DNA of 64,000 bases from Gammaproteobacteria bacterium UBA2679 (GCA_002354735.1 DEMD01000016.1:1-64000), one strand, 5' to 3'. Counted from the first letter of the stretch, positions 7,124-15,874 are shown. Notes: generated by a model not told the origin, from the sequence alone. Numbers and translations are program-made.

Positions 7124-7819
7124 ATGAAAACAATAGGCTTAATTGGCGGCATGAGTTGGGAATCAACCCAGACTTATTATCGGCTGATCAACCAGAGAAT
7201 ACGAGAAGAGCTCGGCGGGCTCCATTCGGCAAAGCTCGTCCTCTATAGTGTGGACTTTGCCGAGATTGAGGCGTTGCAGCACCAAGGGGATTGGCAGGCA
7301 ACAGGTGAAATGCTGAGTTCGGTAGGCCAGTCGGTTGAATCGGCAGGTGCAGAGTTCTTGGTTCTCTGTACGAACACCATGCACAAAGTCGCCTCTCAGA
7401 TTGAAAGCGCGGTAAGCATCCCCCTTCTTCACATCGCGGATGCCACGGCCAATCGGCTCAAGGAGGATGGGGTAACCTGCGTAGGGCTTCTAGGAACGCG
7501 GTTTACTATGGAGCAGGTGTTTTATCTCGGTCGTCTCGAAGATCATGGTATCCAGGTTGTCGTGCCGGATGAGAGCCAACGAGAGAGCATTCATTCTGTA
7601 ATTTACAATGAATTGTGCAAGGGTGTAGTCAGATCTGATTCAAAAGCGCTGTATCTGGATGTTGTAGTTTCTTTGGCTGAACGCGGTGCACAGGGCGTAA
7701 TTTTGGGATGCACAGAAATAGGACTTTTGATCCAGAGCTCGGATACAGAGATCAAACTGTACGACACGACAGAAATACATGCTGAGCAGGCGGTTCAGTA
7801 TGCCTTGGGCAAGATTTAA
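7124..7819 (+). CDS. Aspartate/glutamate racemase family protein
   Basis: A 231-residue PLP-independent racemase. The N-terminal GLIGGMSWEST is the family signature, and the two catalytic cysteines are present: Cys82 in LCTNTMHK and Cys196 in GCTEIG. The length matches the YgeA-type amino-acid racemases. A ribosome-binding site, AGGGAGG, stands six bases before the ATG. It follows the last attC-like site directly and may be the last recognisable cassette. The substrate (Asp, Glu or another amino acid) is not determined by sequence. Confidence 0.9.
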   Translation: MKTIGLIGGMSWESTQTYYRLINQRIREELGGLHSAKLVLYSVDFAEIEALQHQGDWQATGEMLSSVGQSVESAGAEFLVLCTNTMHKVASQIESAVSIPLLHIADATANRLKEDGVTCVGLLGTRFTMEQVFYLGRLEDHGIQVVVPDESQRESIHSVIYNELCKGVVRSDSKALYLDVVVSLAERGAQGVILGCTEIGLLIQSSDTEIKLYDTTEIHAEQAVQYALGKI

Positions 7820-8000
7820 CCAGATGCTGTTGCCGGATGGTTTTCCCGTCGCTTCACACCACTAAAATCACTGAGCCCACGCATCTCACCTAACCGTACG
7901 TTTAATCGTACAGTCCGCAGCGTGGCATTGGCTGGGTCAATCTTATGCCTCGCTGCAAAACACTTCGCCGGCAAGCCGGATCGGTCAGGTCTTCAGAACT

Positions 8001-8324
8001 ATGCAAATTAACCTGCTTGTCATGCGTTGCAAAGAGTTAGAAACGACTAGGCAATTTTATGAACTATTTGGTTTCATCTTCGTCAAGGAAAAGCATGGTG
8101 GAGGGCCTCTGCACTATTCATCGCAAGATGCTGGCTTCGTGTTCGAGCTTTATCCATTAGCGGAAAACGACGCTGTTGGAAATAGCAGGCTCGGCTTTTC
8201 GGTGAAAGATGTACAGCAGGTACTATCTCAGTTGAGTATTGCGAATCAGCACGAATTCAACGGCAAGCAGATTTACACCATTCGAGATCCTGATGGCAGA
8301 GTCGTTGAGCTCAGTGAACAATAA
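8001..8324 (+). CDS. VOC family (glyoxalase-like) protein
   Basis: A 107-residue single glyoxalase/bleomycin-resistance fold. Marks: the opening MRCKELETTRQFYELFGF, a central FELYPL, LGFSVKDV, and the closing IRDPDGRVVELSEQ with the usual metal-ligand Glu. Members include lyases, dioxygenases and drug-binding proteins, so the reaction is unknown. The 180 bases upstream hold no gene. A possible decayed repeat core, GTTTAAT, lies near 7900 but is too weak to call. Confidence 0.85.
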   Translation: MQINLLVMRCKELETTRQFYELFGFIFVKEKHGGGPLHYSSQDAGFVFELYPLAENDAVGNSRLGFSVKDVQQVLSQLSIANQHEFNGKQIYTIRDPDGRVVELSEQ

Positions 8325-8362
8325 CCATAGCAATCGGCTGCAGACCGATAGGCGAGTGCTTG

Positions 8363-8830
8363 ATGAAACATTTCGGAAAATGCCGCTGCGGACAGTGCGA
8401 ACTTGCTATCGAAGCTGCTTTCGATCTCCGAGGCTTGATGCCCCGCATATGTGATTGCGAATTCTGCCAGTCGAATCCGTCTGCGATGGTCAGCGATCCT
8501 AAACTGGTCATCGAAATCGATTCTGGAAACTCGGAATTCCTGATTCGTGCCAATGGGAGTGGGCAGGCGGCATTCTATCACTGCATGTCTTGTGAGCAGC
8601 TTCTCGCCGTGGGGGCTAATATAGCAAAGCAATCGAAAGGCGCAGTCAATGCGTTAGTCTGCGATGATCGTGAGCGATTTGCGAAGCCAATTCGCGTTCA
8701 ACCTCGCCTGCTCTCGGCGGACGAGAAGGTGGCGCGTTGGGCAATGATCTGGGGCCAGCTGATAATAGGTCGTGCAGGGCAAACTGCTCGGACTCGCTCC
8801 GACAGAACGCCGCGCACAGCGGGCGCATAA
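8363..8830 (+). CDS. GFA family zinc protein (CENP-V/GFA fold)
   Basis: A GFA-domain protein. CRCGQCEL and CDCEFCQ give the conserved cysteine pairs that bind zinc, followed by FYHCMSCEQLL. The family includes glutathione-dependent formaldehyde-activating enzymes, though most members have no proven activity. The ATG at 8363 gives MKHFGKCRCG, and a TTG just before it is not needed. The tail after about residue 130 is basic and atypical. Confidence 0.8.
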   Translation: MKHFGKCRCGQCELAIEAAFDLRGLMPRICDCEFCQSNPSAMVSDPKLVIEIDSGNSEFLIRANGSGQAAFYHCMSCEQLLAVGANIAKQSKGAVNALVCDDRERFAKPIRVQPRLLSADEKVARWAMIWGQLIIGRAGQTARTRSDRTPRTAGA

Positions 8831-8843
8831 GAAGCATTTGCCT

Positions 8844-9329
8844 ATGGATTCACAGCCCCAAACTATCACCACACGCACAGCTAAAAAGGATGATGCTGCC
8901 GAGGCATGCATGGTTCTACATAGATCGATCATAGAACTATGCCAGGCAGATCACCGTGCAGAACGAGCGCTTATCGAACAGTGGCTGGCGAACAAGACCC
9001 GTGAAAACCTGTCGTCCTGGTTTACTGCCTCTGAACTGGAGGGCAAAGTTGCTGTCTTCGACGGCAGCATTGTCGGTGTCGGGCTTCTGCACTGTGAGGG
9101 AGAGATTCTGCTTTGCTACGTACTGCCTGAAGTCGTACATCAGGGTGTCGGTAAGGCCTTGCTGAACTCGATGATTGAGACTGGAAAACGGCTAGGCGTA
9201 CCAAACTTCTTCCTTGAGAGTACGGCAGTGGCGCGTGCGTTCTACGAGCGTAATGGCTTCGTTTCATCTGGTCCTCCAACATCATGGTGTGGCCTCTTGG
9301 GCTACCCTATGGAGAAATCGGTGAAATGA
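8844..9329 (+). CDS. GNAT family N-acetyltransferase
   Basis: A complete GNAT domain. ITTRTAKKDDAAEACMVLH opens it, VLPEVVHQGVGKALLNSMI holds the acetyl-CoA binding Q-x-x-G-x-G loop, and ARAFYERNGFVSSG is the C-terminal motif. The ATG at 8844 (MDSQPQT) is chosen. The longer in-frame extension overlaps the upstream gene in another frame and is not conserved in type. The acyl acceptor is unknown. It is one of six GNAT-type genes or relics in the first 27 kb. Confidence 0.85.
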   Translation: MDSQPQTITTRTAKKDDAAEACMVLHRSIIELCQADHRAERALIEQWLANKTRENLSSWFTASELEGKVAVFDGSIVGVGLLHCEGEILLCYVLPEVVHQGVGKALLNSMIETGKRLGVPNFFLESTAVARAFYERNGFVSSGPPTSWCGLLGYPMEKSVK

Positions 9330-9370
9330 GCGTGCGTATGCGCTACTGAACCCAATGAAGGAACCAGTTG

Positions 9371-9781
9371 CTAGAACCCTGAAGCAACGAAGTTGCGTGC
9401 AGACGTCGCGATTTCTGGAAAGGCCTTTAATATTTTCTTGTCTGCTGTAACGAGTTGGCAGTTGGTGTCCCTGGCTAAAACAATGAACTCCGCGTCATAC
9501 GCTGAGCAGCCAAATTCGTGTGCTGTTTGAAGAACTTCCAGAGAACTGACTTGATATTCGTTGTCGATTAAAAGCGCTTCCGCCTGTTGCTGAATGTCAG
9601 CTGCATCGGACATTGTTATCAATTTTTTGCGCAGATATAACGTTAGTATATTTCGTAACTCACTACGCCATAGGAAGGGGGCTATCCACTGCGGATCTTT
9701 GAGCAAGACTGCTTCGACATCATCACTGTAGTCAGAGGGCAGGTAAAGGTAAGCAATGGTATTCGTATCAGCGACAATCAT
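9371..9781 (-). CDS. PIN-domain toxin (VapC-like)
   Basis: A 136-residue PIN-domain nuclease. MIVADTNTIAYLYL carries the first catalytic Asp, RSELRNIL the conserved Glu, and CSAYDAEFIVLA then LVTADKKIL the further acidic residues. Such toxins cut tRNA or rRNA. The start overlaps the antitoxin stop by four bases. The pair is on the minus strand, opposite to every cassette to its left, so it is probably not part of the array. Confidence 0.88.
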   Translation of the reverse strand: MIVADTNTIAYLYLPSDYSDDVEAVLLKDPQWIAPFLWRSELRNILTLYLRKKLITMSDAADIQQQAEALLIDNEYQVSSLEVLQTAHEFGCSAYDAEFIVLARDTNCQLVTADKKILKAFPEIATSARNFVASGF

Positions 9782-10020
9782 TCTCTACCCGAATTCTTGG
9801 CACGGTTGAGCGCTTTCTCAGTGACTTTAAGGTGACTGAGCCTGTCGCGGATTGAGCGAGCGGAAGAGAGTAATATATCCTTGCTCATCTTCTGGGGCGT
9901 CAGTACTTTTTCCAGGCATACGATAAGTTCGCTATTTATGCTTCTATGGTGAGCTTCAGCAGATCGCTTCAGCTGAATATAAAGGTCATCAGGGATATTT
10001 TTTACTGTGATTGCAGGCAT
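9778..10020 (-). CDS. Arc/FitA-type ribbon-helix-helix antitoxin
   Basis: Partner of the PIN toxin. MPAITVKNIPDDLYIQLKRS followed by HHRSINSELIVCLEKVL is an Arc-type ribbon-helix-helix DNA-binding domain, as in FitA and related antitoxins. The charged C-terminal helix (residues 45-80) should bind the toxin. The start at 10020 gives the normal family length of 80 residues. The frame stays open to 10164, adding 48 residues with no RHH character. That longer start cannot be excluded because the ribosome-binding site at 10020 is weak. Confidence 0.8.
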   Translation of the reverse strand: MPAITVKNIPDDLYIQLKRSAEAHHRSINSELIVCLEKVLTPQKMSKDILLSSARSIRDRLSHLKVTEKALNRAKNSGRE

Positions 10021-10197
10021 AGCTCGAATCCATGGTTGCAAATTGGTTTCATTATGATTCTCGTCCGTTCCGTAGTCAAATAGTACCAGCGTGCCTGTTT
10101 CGGGGTTAAAAGCGCCAAATTCTTCGACGGTCGTGGGTCTATCGACAGCTACTGAAATGCTCATCTGAAGCGGCTAACAACGGAGAAAAAACGACCA

Positions 10198-11133
10198 ATG
10201 CGCATGGCCTTCACACCCTACCCAATCGGCACCCCCGGCACCCCCTGGCGCGACTCGGAACGCGCTACTTGGCTATCGAAACAGACCCGTCAACGCAGCT
10301 ACGAATCCGAGGTGCTCAGCGTCATCGAGCGCATGAGTCCTCGCTTCGAGGTGGAAGAGTACGGCCGTCTCAACTACGATCACGAGACTTATCCGCTGAT
10401 GGCGATCCGGAGCCGTGACTGGCGTGATGACCTTCCGGTCATGCTCATCACCGGCGGCGTACACGGCTATGAAACCAGCGGTGTGCATGGCGCGCTGCAG
10501 TTCATCGATCGGCATGCGGAAGCTTACTGTGGTCGCATCAACCTGCTCGTAGCCCCCTGCGTCAGCCCCTGGTCCTACGAGCGCATCCATCGCTGGAACC
10601 CGAATGCCATCGACCCGAACCGTTCGTTTCGGGCAGGACTTTCTCCGGAGGAGTCAGCTGAAGAGTCCGCAGCGCTCATGCGACTGGTGGCGCCCTTACG
10701 CGAACGAGCTCTGATGCATATCGACCTGCACGAAACCACTGATACTGACGAAACCGAATTTCGCCCCGCCCTGGCTGCCCGTGATGGCAAACCCTTCGAA
10801 CCCGGTAGTATTCCCGATGGCTTCTATCTGGTGGGTGATAGCGAGAACCCTCAGCCAGCATTCCAGCAGGCGATAATCGAGGCCGTGGAGCAGGTGACTC
10901 ATATCGCGCCTGCTGATAATAACGGTGAAATTATCGGCTTACCTGAAGTGGCGCGAGGCGTCATCCTGTATCCGCTCAAGCAGTTGGGCCTCTGCGCCAG
11001 TATCACCAGCGCTCCCTTTAGGACCACCACCGAGGTCTATCCAGACAGTCCTTTAGCGACGCCAGAGCAATGCAATACCGCGCAAGCCATCGCGGTATGT
11101 GCGGCTATCGATTATGCGTTGGCGCACCAATAG
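10198..11133 (+). CDS. M14 family metallocarboxypeptidase-like protein
   Basis: An M14-type zinc peptidase fold. MLITGGVHGYETSG supplies the first His and Glu ligands (H-x-x-E) and ALMHIDLHETTDTDE the third His. DPNRSF is the substrate-binding Asn-Arg segment. The length (311 residues) fits the cytosolic carboxypeptidase or succinylglutamate-desuccinylase-like branch. There is no signal peptide, so it acts in the cytoplasm. CGGAGAAA stands about ten bases before the ATG. Its 5' end faces the minus-strand toxin-antitoxin pair, so the short gap probably holds promoters for both. Confidence 0.8.
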   Translation: MRMAFTPYPIGTPGTPWRDSERATWLSKQTRQRSYESEVLSVIERMSPRFEVEEYGRLNYDHETYPLMAIRSRDWRDDLPVMLITGGVHGYETSGVHGALQFIDRHAEAYCGRINLLVAPCVSPWSYERIHRWNPNAIDPNRSFRAGLSPEESAEESAALMRLVAPLRERALMHIDLHETTDTDETEFRPALAARDGKPFEPGSIPDGFYLVGDSENPQPAFQQAIIEAVEQVTHIAPADNNGEIIGLPEVARGVILYPLKQLGLCASITSAPFRTTTEVYPDSPLATPEQCNTAQAIAVCAAIDYALAHQ

Positions 11134-11226
11134 GAAAGGCGTAGAGTTCTGCAGTTGCTCGACCAACCAGCCACTGGATGTGCTTCACCAAAGCAGATTC
11201 GATATTTGATGCCTACAGGGGTGCTC

Positions 11227-11823
11227 GTGAAAATATACGGCGATATTCAGTCCGGAAATTGCTACAAAATCAGATTGCTATGTTCGCTGCTGCGTATTGA
11301 GCATGAGTGGATCCACATCGACATCCTCGCGGGTGACACCTCGAAACCTGAATTCTTACAGAAGAATCCTAACGGCAAGATCCCCCTTCTGGAGCTAGAG
11401 GATGGGAGACTGCTTTCAGAGTCCAATGCCATTCTCAACTTCTTGGCGGCGGATAGCGAGTTGATACCCACTGAGCTGTTTCAACTAGCAAAGGTCCAGC
11501 AGTGGCAATTTTTCGAGCAGTACAGTCATGAACCTTTCATTGCGGTAGCTCGATTTATCGCGAAGTACCTCGGTATGCCGACGGAGCGAAGGGCGGAGTA
11601 CGAATCGCTGCAGGCAGGTGGGCATAAGGCTTTATCGGTTATGGAGAAGCAGCTTGAGAAGTCGCCCTATCTGGCTGGAAGTTTGCTGACAACAGCTGAT
11701 ATCAGTCTTTACGGGTATACGCACGTTGCCCACGAGGGCGGTTTCGACTTACGTGGCTATCCGTCTGTCTCAGCATGGATTGAAAGAATACGAAATACAC
11801 CAGACTATATTGGAATGGCCTAG
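11227..11823 (+). CDS. Glutathione S-transferase family protein
   Basis: A two-domain GST. The N-terminal thioredoxin-like domain has KIYGDIQSGNCYKIRLL, NPNGKIPLLELEDG (cis-Pro) and LSESNAILNFLA (the Glu-Ser that binds the gamma-glutamyl group). The C-terminal helical domain ends with LTTADISLYGYTHVA, the N-capping motif. GTG at 11227 is chosen because AGGGG stands about five bases upstream and it gives the standard N-terminus. Earlier in-frame starts exist at 11155 and 11209. Confidence 0.85.
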   Translation: MKIYGDIQSGNCYKIRLLCSLLRIEHEWIHIDILAGDTSKPEFLQKNPNGKIPLLELEDGRLLSESNAILNFLAADSELIPTELFQLAKVQQWQFFEQYSHEPFIAVARFIAKYLGMPTERRAEYESLQAGGHKALSVMEKQLEKSPYLAGSLLTTADISLYGYTHVAHEGGFDLRGYPSVSAWIERIRNTPDYIGMA

Positions 11824-11889
11824 CAGCTTGCCTCAGAAACTTCCCCGGGTCCTGCCACTCTGTGCAAGCGGTAGCCGTAAGGTGCGCGG

Positions 11890-12411
11890 ATGCATATAAA
11901 GAAATGTTCCTACGAGAATTCTGCCGATCAGATTCTGGAGATCTTGAACCAGACAATTGCCACGTCCACTGCCCTGTATGACTATCGACCTCGCGAAGCA
12001 GAAAGTATGGTGCCCTGGTTTGCTACCAAGGAAGCTTGTAGTTATCCCGTTCTAGGCGCCTTCAACGACAAAGGACGCTTGCTCGGATTTGCCAGCTTCG
12101 GTGCGTTCCGCAACTGGCCAGCTTACAAATATTCTGTTGAGCATTCCGTGTATATTCGGGAGGAGTGCCGTGGAATGGGTTTGGCTAGCCTACTCATGAA
12201 GCAGCTGATCGAGGAAGCAAAACAACAGAATTACCACGTCATAGTTGGCGGGATAGATGCTGCCAATCAGGCTAGTGTGGCGCTTCACCTGAAACTTGGA
12301 TTCCAACATGCAGGCACGATAAAGCACGCGGGGTTCAAATTCGGACGTTGGCTGGATCTTTCCTTTTATCAGCTATTACTGGACACGCCAATCGATCCCG
12401 TGGATGGTTGA
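11890..12411 (+). CDS. GNAT acetyltransferase, phosphinothricin-type
   Basis: Belongs to the PAT/Bar-like GNAT branch. ILNQTIATSTALYDYRPRE is the typical substrate-side segment, EECRGMGLASLLMKQLIEEA holds the R-x-x-G-x-G loop, and NQASVALHLKLGFQHAGTI closes the domain. Family members acetylate small amines such as phosphinothricin or methionine sulfone, and the natural substrate here is unknown. No strong ribosome-binding site is visible. Confidence 0.85.
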   Translation: MHIKKCSYENSADQILEILNQTIATSTALYDYRPREAESMVPWFATKEACSYPVLGAFNDKGRLLGFASFGAFRNWPAYKYSVEHSVYIREECRGMGLASLLMKQLIEEAKQQNYHVIVGGIDAANQASVALHLKLGFQHAGTIKHAGFKFGRWLDLSFYQLLLDTPIDPVDG

Positions 12412-12459
12412 ACCATCTGACTTCGCGTAAGGTCGGCATCACACAGGAGGCGAGGGAAG

Positions 12460-13296
12460 GTGCTGCAACTCACCACATTTGTGGCAATGCTGGCGTTTGC
12501 TGGTAACTCGCTGCTTTGCCGGCTGGCTTTGGCCGATGGCTTGATTGACGCTGCGACCTTCACATTGGTGCGTTTGACCTCGGGTGCAGTCATGCTGGTC
12601 GCCCTGGTAAGCTGGAAGCGACGGTCCGTCACCGTAGGTGGGAGCTGGTCGTCAGCATCCGCCCTATTCGTCTATGCGGCGAGTTTTTCCTTCGCCTATG
12701 TGAGTCTGTCAGCAGCAACAGGGGCCTTGCTACTATTCGGCGCGGTGCAAGCCACCATGATCGGCTACGGGCTCTGGCTGGGTGAAAAACTGACATCACG
12801 ACAAGTCATGGGCGCACTGCTGGCCGTCGCGGGACTGTTGATTTTAATGCTCCCGGGACTTCAGGCGCCGCCCCTGTTGGGCTCCATTCTCATGCTCATG
12901 GCCGGCATTGCCTGGGGTGTATATTCCCTGCGCGGTCGGGGGATAGGAAATCCTACATTCATAACAATGGGCAACTTTGTCCGCGCGGTGCCAATGGCTG
13001 CTGTGTTGAGTGTGCTATTCATTCAGGACATCGAGGCTGAGTGGTCGGGCGTCGGGTTCGCCGTCGCGTCAGGCGCATTAGCATCTGGTGCCGGATACGC
13101 GATTTGGTATGCCGTTTTGCCGCACCTGAGAGCGGTCACAGCAGCGACAGTTCAATTATCTGTTCCGGTACTGGCTGCTATTGGCGGCGTGGTATTCCTG
13201 GCTGAGCCAATCACAGTGCGACTGGGAATCGCATCGGTTGCTATATTGGGCGGGGTGGCCCTTGTCATCTGGAGTAAGCGCGGTGATGTACCCTAA
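12460..13296 (+). CDS. EamA/DMT-family transporter
   Basis: An inner-membrane protein of 278 residues with about ten hydrophobic helices arranged as two EamA repeats. The first half includes LVRLTSGAVMLVAL and AATGALLLFGAVQATMIGYG. The second half ends with VQLSVPVLAAIGGVVFLAEP. Drug/metabolite transporters usually export amino acids or toxic metabolites. It starts at a GTG after GAGGCGAGGGAAGG. The downstream thioesterase begins 12 bases after the stop, so the two are probably co-transcribed. Confidence 0.85.
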   Translation: MLQLTTFVAMLAFAGNSLLCRLALADGLIDAATFTLVRLTSGAVMLVALVSWKRRSVTVGGSWSSASALFVYAASFSFAYVSLSAATGALLLFGAVQATMIGYGLWLGEKLTSRQVMGALLAVAGLLILMLPGLQAPPLLGSILMLMAGIAWGVYSLRGRGIGNPTFITMGNFVRAVPMAAVLSVLFIQDIEAEWSGVGFAVASGALASGAGYAIWYAVLPHLRAVTAATVQLSVPVLAAIGGVVFLAEPITVRLGIASVAILGGVALVIWSKRGDVP

Positions 13297-13308
13297 AGGA
13301 AATAGACG

Positions 13309-13725
13309 ATGAGTGACTTATTCGAGTTTGGTCGAACGGTATTGACGAGCCAGCCTTTCAGCGCCCTTCTGGGTACTCAGCTTGAAACGTTCGAACCCGG
13401 AACTGCTGTTCTCACGCTACTGATCAGAGAAGAGTTAAAGCAGCAGCATGGCTTCGTTCATGGTGGCGTCGTCAGTTACCTCGCAGACAACGCACTGACT
13501 TTTGCGGGAGGCTCGGTCCTGGGCGATTCAGTCACCTCAGAGTACAAGATCAATTACCTGCGTCCTGCGATTGGGAAGAGACTCGTCGCCAAGGCAACAG
13601 TCGTATCTTCGGGAAGGAGTCAGGCCGTTTGCCAATGCACGGTAATTGCAGTTGGTGACGATGGCGAACGCACCGTTGCGGTTGCTCAAGGTACCATCAA
13701 CAAGGTTGAAGCGAAGTCAGCATAG
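13309..13725 (+). CDS. PaaI-like thioesterase (hotdog fold)
   Basis: A single hotdog domain of 138 residues. QHGFVHGGVVSYLADNALTF is the PaaI/YiiD catalytic segment, with HGG at the start of the long helix and Asp in it. VTSEYKINYLRPA is the following strand. Family members hydrolyse acyl-CoA thioesters, often phenylacetyl- or medium-chain-CoA. AAAGGAAA stands before the ATG. Closely linked to the EamA transporter. Confidence 0.88.
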   Translation: MSDLFEFGRTVLTSQPFSALLGTQLETFEPGTAVLTLLIREELKQQHGFVHGGVVSYLADNALTFAGGSVLGDSVTSEYKINYLRPAIGKRLVAKATVVSSGRSQAVCQCTVIAVGDDGERTVAVAQGTINKVEAKSA

Positions 13726-13806
13726 CTCGCAACAGTTTGTGGCATACGAATATCGAACGCTTACAGATTGACGCAGCTTTTCTCAGCGTTAGATATAAGG
13801 AATAAC

Positions 13807-14535
13807 ATGACCCAGTGTTTCAATGATTTCGGCCAGCCTGTCGGGGAGTCGCTCGCAAATTGGGAAGAGCCTACGCGCCCATTGCTTGAACTGATGGATG
13901 GTAACTTCTGCCGTCTGGAGCCGCTTGCTCCGGAGCGCCATGCCGAAGAACTGTACGCCGCGAACATGCAGGACCAAGATGGGAGGAGCTGGACCTATCT
14001 TTCCTACGGTCCCTTTGTGTCCTTCGAAAGTTATAAGGCCTGGCTGCAGACTATGAGCCAGGGCGATGATCCTCTGTTCTTCACAATCGTGCAAAAATCG
14101 GATGGGCAAGCTGTCGGCGTTGCGAGCTATCTGCGGATCATGCCAGCGAGTGGCTCAATCGAAGTTGGTCACCTCCATTTCTCAGAGCGGCTCAAGCGGA
14201 GTCCTGTCGCTACGGAGGCCATGTTCCTGATGATGAAAAGGGCGTTCGAGCTTGGCTATCGGCGCTATGAGTGGAAGTGCGATGCCTTGAATGCCCCTTC
14301 GCGTGCCGCCGCTCAACGCCTCGGCTTCACGTATGAGGGCACTTTCCGGCAAGCTACAGTGTACAAAGACCGTAGCCGGGATACCGCGTGGTTCTCCGTA
14401 ATCGACACCGAATGGCCGGCTCTACTACAAGCGTTTTCACAATGGCTGTCGCCAGATAACTTCGATGAGTCGGGTCAGCAGCGAGTCCGGCTGAGCGAAT
14501 TGACTCAACGAACGCAGGTTGAAAAAGTATCGTGA
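13807..14535 (+). CDS. GNAT acetyltransferase, RimJ/RimL type
   Basis: A 242-residue GNAT of the RimJ/RimL-like branch: FCRLEPLAPERHAEELYAA, a central VGVASYLRIMPASGSIEVGH, and WKCDALNAPSRAAAQRLGFT followed by EGTFRQATVYKDRSRDTAWF, typical of ribosomal-protein or small-molecule acetyltransferases. The ATG at 13807 has AAGGA nine bases upstream. The earlier in-frame TTG at 13768 lacks such a signal. A GTTAGAT sequence lies at 13788-13794 just before the start, which is a possible attC core remnant. Confidence 0.85.
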   Translation: MTQCFNDFGQPVGESLANWEEPTRPLLELMDGNFCRLEPLAPERHAEELYAANMQDQDGRSWTYLSYGPFVSFESYKAWLQTMSQGDDPLFFTIVQKSDGQAVGVASYLRIMPASGSIEVGHLHFSERLKRSPVATEAMFLMMKRAFELGYRRYEWKCDALNAPSRAAAQRLGFTYEGTFRQATVYKDRSRDTAWFSVIDTEWPALLQAFSQWLSPDNFDESGQQRVRLSELTQRTQVEKVS

Positions 14536-14604
14536 ATTATAGAAACCTTCTGGCAAGGAAAGGATCTGGTTTCCATTAGTGATTCATAGCTAATGGAGGT
14601 CGAC

Positions 14605-14814
14605 ATGAGCTACTCGAAATATTTTCGAGACCCTCATACGAAAAATGAAATGACGCAGTACTATGCTGCACGTTGCAACGAAGCTGCCATTCCAATAAAG
14701 GTAAGAGGGCGCAGGCGCCCAGCTTCTTTGCCCGATACCTGGAGTGATATTTATCGAAGCACTCTGCTTTCACGTAGTTGGAAATCATATCGAAGAACGC
14801 AGTGGAAAGAATAA
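14605..14814 (+). CDS. Small basic protein, unknown
   Basis: A 69-residue protein starting MSYSKYFRDPHTKNEMTQYY and ending SRSWKSYRRTQWKE. A strong ribosome-binding site, TGGAGG, lies six bases before the ATG, which favours translation. It is rich in Arg and Lys in the second half, with no membrane segment or known motif. Basic tails of the SWK-x-x-R-x-x-Q type occur in short uncharacterised proteobacterial proteins, but I cannot assign a family. Confidence 0.55.
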   Translation: MSYSKYFRDPHTKNEMTQYYAARCNEAAIPIKVRGRRRPASLPDTWSDIYRSTLLSRSWKSYRRTQWKE

Positions 14815-14858
14815 CCGGCGAGAATCAGAACTAACGAGTGGCTGGAGAAGAGATCAGC

Positions 14859-15224
14859 ATGACCTACGAAGATTTCAACGCGCTTTGCCGCTCTCTTCCC
14901 GCCACCACCCACGTCGTTCAATGGGGCGGCTCTGATGTATGGAAAGTCGGCGCCAAGGTATTTGCGATTGGTGGCTGGGATAAATCTGACCAGCCTGCCT
15001 ACACGTTTAAGACTTCTGATCTCGACTTCCATTTTCTAAGTAGCAAGCCCGGTTTCAGGCCTGCACCATACCTCGCCTCGCGAGGGCTGAAGTGGATACA
15101 ACAGTATGACCGGACCTGCCTGGAAAAAGGCGAACTCGAGTATTATCTGAAGGAGTCTCACCGCATCGTCTCCCTGGGTTTGAGCAAGAAGTTACAGAAA
15201 GAGCTTGGCCTCAATCAGAGCTGA
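14859..15224 (+). CDS. MmcQ/YjbR family protein
   Basis: A 121-residue YjbR-type protein: FNALCRSLPATTHVVQWGGS, WKVGAKVFAIGGW, YTFKTSDLDF, the PYLASRGLKWIQ segment and the end VSLGLSKKLQKELGL. The family has a double-wing DNA-binding-like fold but no clear role. ATG at 14859 is preceded by GGAGAAGAG. The next gene begins 33 bases downstream on the same strand and may share a transcript. Confidence 0.85.
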   Translation: MTYEDFNALCRSLPATTHVVQWGGSDVWKVGAKVFAIGGWDKSDQPAYTFKTSDLDFHFLSSKPGFRPAPYLASRGLKWIQQYDRTCLEKGELEYYLKESHRIVSLGLSKKLQKELGLNQS

Positions 15225-15256
15225 GGGCGGGAGTGCAGCAAAGGGGGTGACATCGA

Positions 15257-15817
15257 ATGACCGAAAACAATGCCGCATTCACGGCGGACCTCCAGCGTCC
15301 GAAGGAGACTGGTGCAGAAGAAAACTGGGGGTTCCTGCTCGTGCCCAAGAGCGCGAGCGACTGTCTACCGAGACGAGGCCGAATTACTGTGGACGGCACG
15401 CTCAACGGCGCCGCTTTCCGGGAGACACTCGAACCTGACGGGCAGTTGAGTCATTGGCTCAAAGTGAACGCTCAGTTGCGTGAAGCCGCAGGGGCGAACT
15501 TCGGTGCTCTCGTAGCCGTCGAGTTGATGCCTCTGGACGAGGAGCCGGACCCCGCAATGCCTGACGACTTCAGCAGTGCTCTTCAGGCGAACCCGGAAGC
15601 ACAACTGGTGTGGAACAGCACCACGACCCTGGCCCGCCTGGACTGGATCCACTGGATGACTTCCGCGAAGCAGGCGAAGACACGTGCGAAGCGTATTGCT
15701 GAAGCATGCGACAAGCTCGCCTCAGGTCAGCGCAGAGTCTGCTGCTTCGATCCATCCGGTTTCTACAGCAAGGCATTCAGCACGCCGAAGGCGGCGGATT
15801 CGCAGTCCGCAGATTGA
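15257..15817 (+). CDS. YdeI/DUF1905 family protein
   Basis: Two parts. Residues 20-90 form a DUF1905-like beta domain (GFLLVPKSASDCLPRRGRIT, with LSHWLKVNAQLRE). Residues 110-165 are a YdeI/OmpD-associated segment (FSSALQANPEAQLVWNSTTT, then IHWMTSAKQAKTRAKRI), the helical motif seen in bacteriocin-protection-type proteins. The exact function is unknown. AAAGGGGGT stands before the ATG. It follows the YjbR gene, and both families are often found among small stress-type genes. Confidence 0.82.
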   Translation: MTENNAAFTADLQRPKETGAEENWGFLLVPKSASDCLPRRGRITVDGTLNGAAFRETLEPDGQLSHWLKVNAQLREAAGANFGALVAVELMPLDEEPDPAMPDDFSSALQANPEAQLVWNSTTTLARLDWIHWMTSAKQAKTRAKRIAEACDKLASGQRRVCCFDPSGFYSKAFSTPKAADSQSAD

Positions 15818-15874
15818 GGGACCATCTCCTGTGGCAGATATTTCGTCCGCAGTGTCATTGTCTGGAGACGACAT

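Noticed and set aside
7817..7908. attC-like site after the racemase gene
   Set aside because: A GTTTAAT and a TTAACCAG are present at plausible spacing, but the arms do not pair convincingly.
1..10200. An integron integrase gene
   Set aside because: None of the frames on either strand shows tyrosine-recombinase motifs. It would have to lie left of the window.
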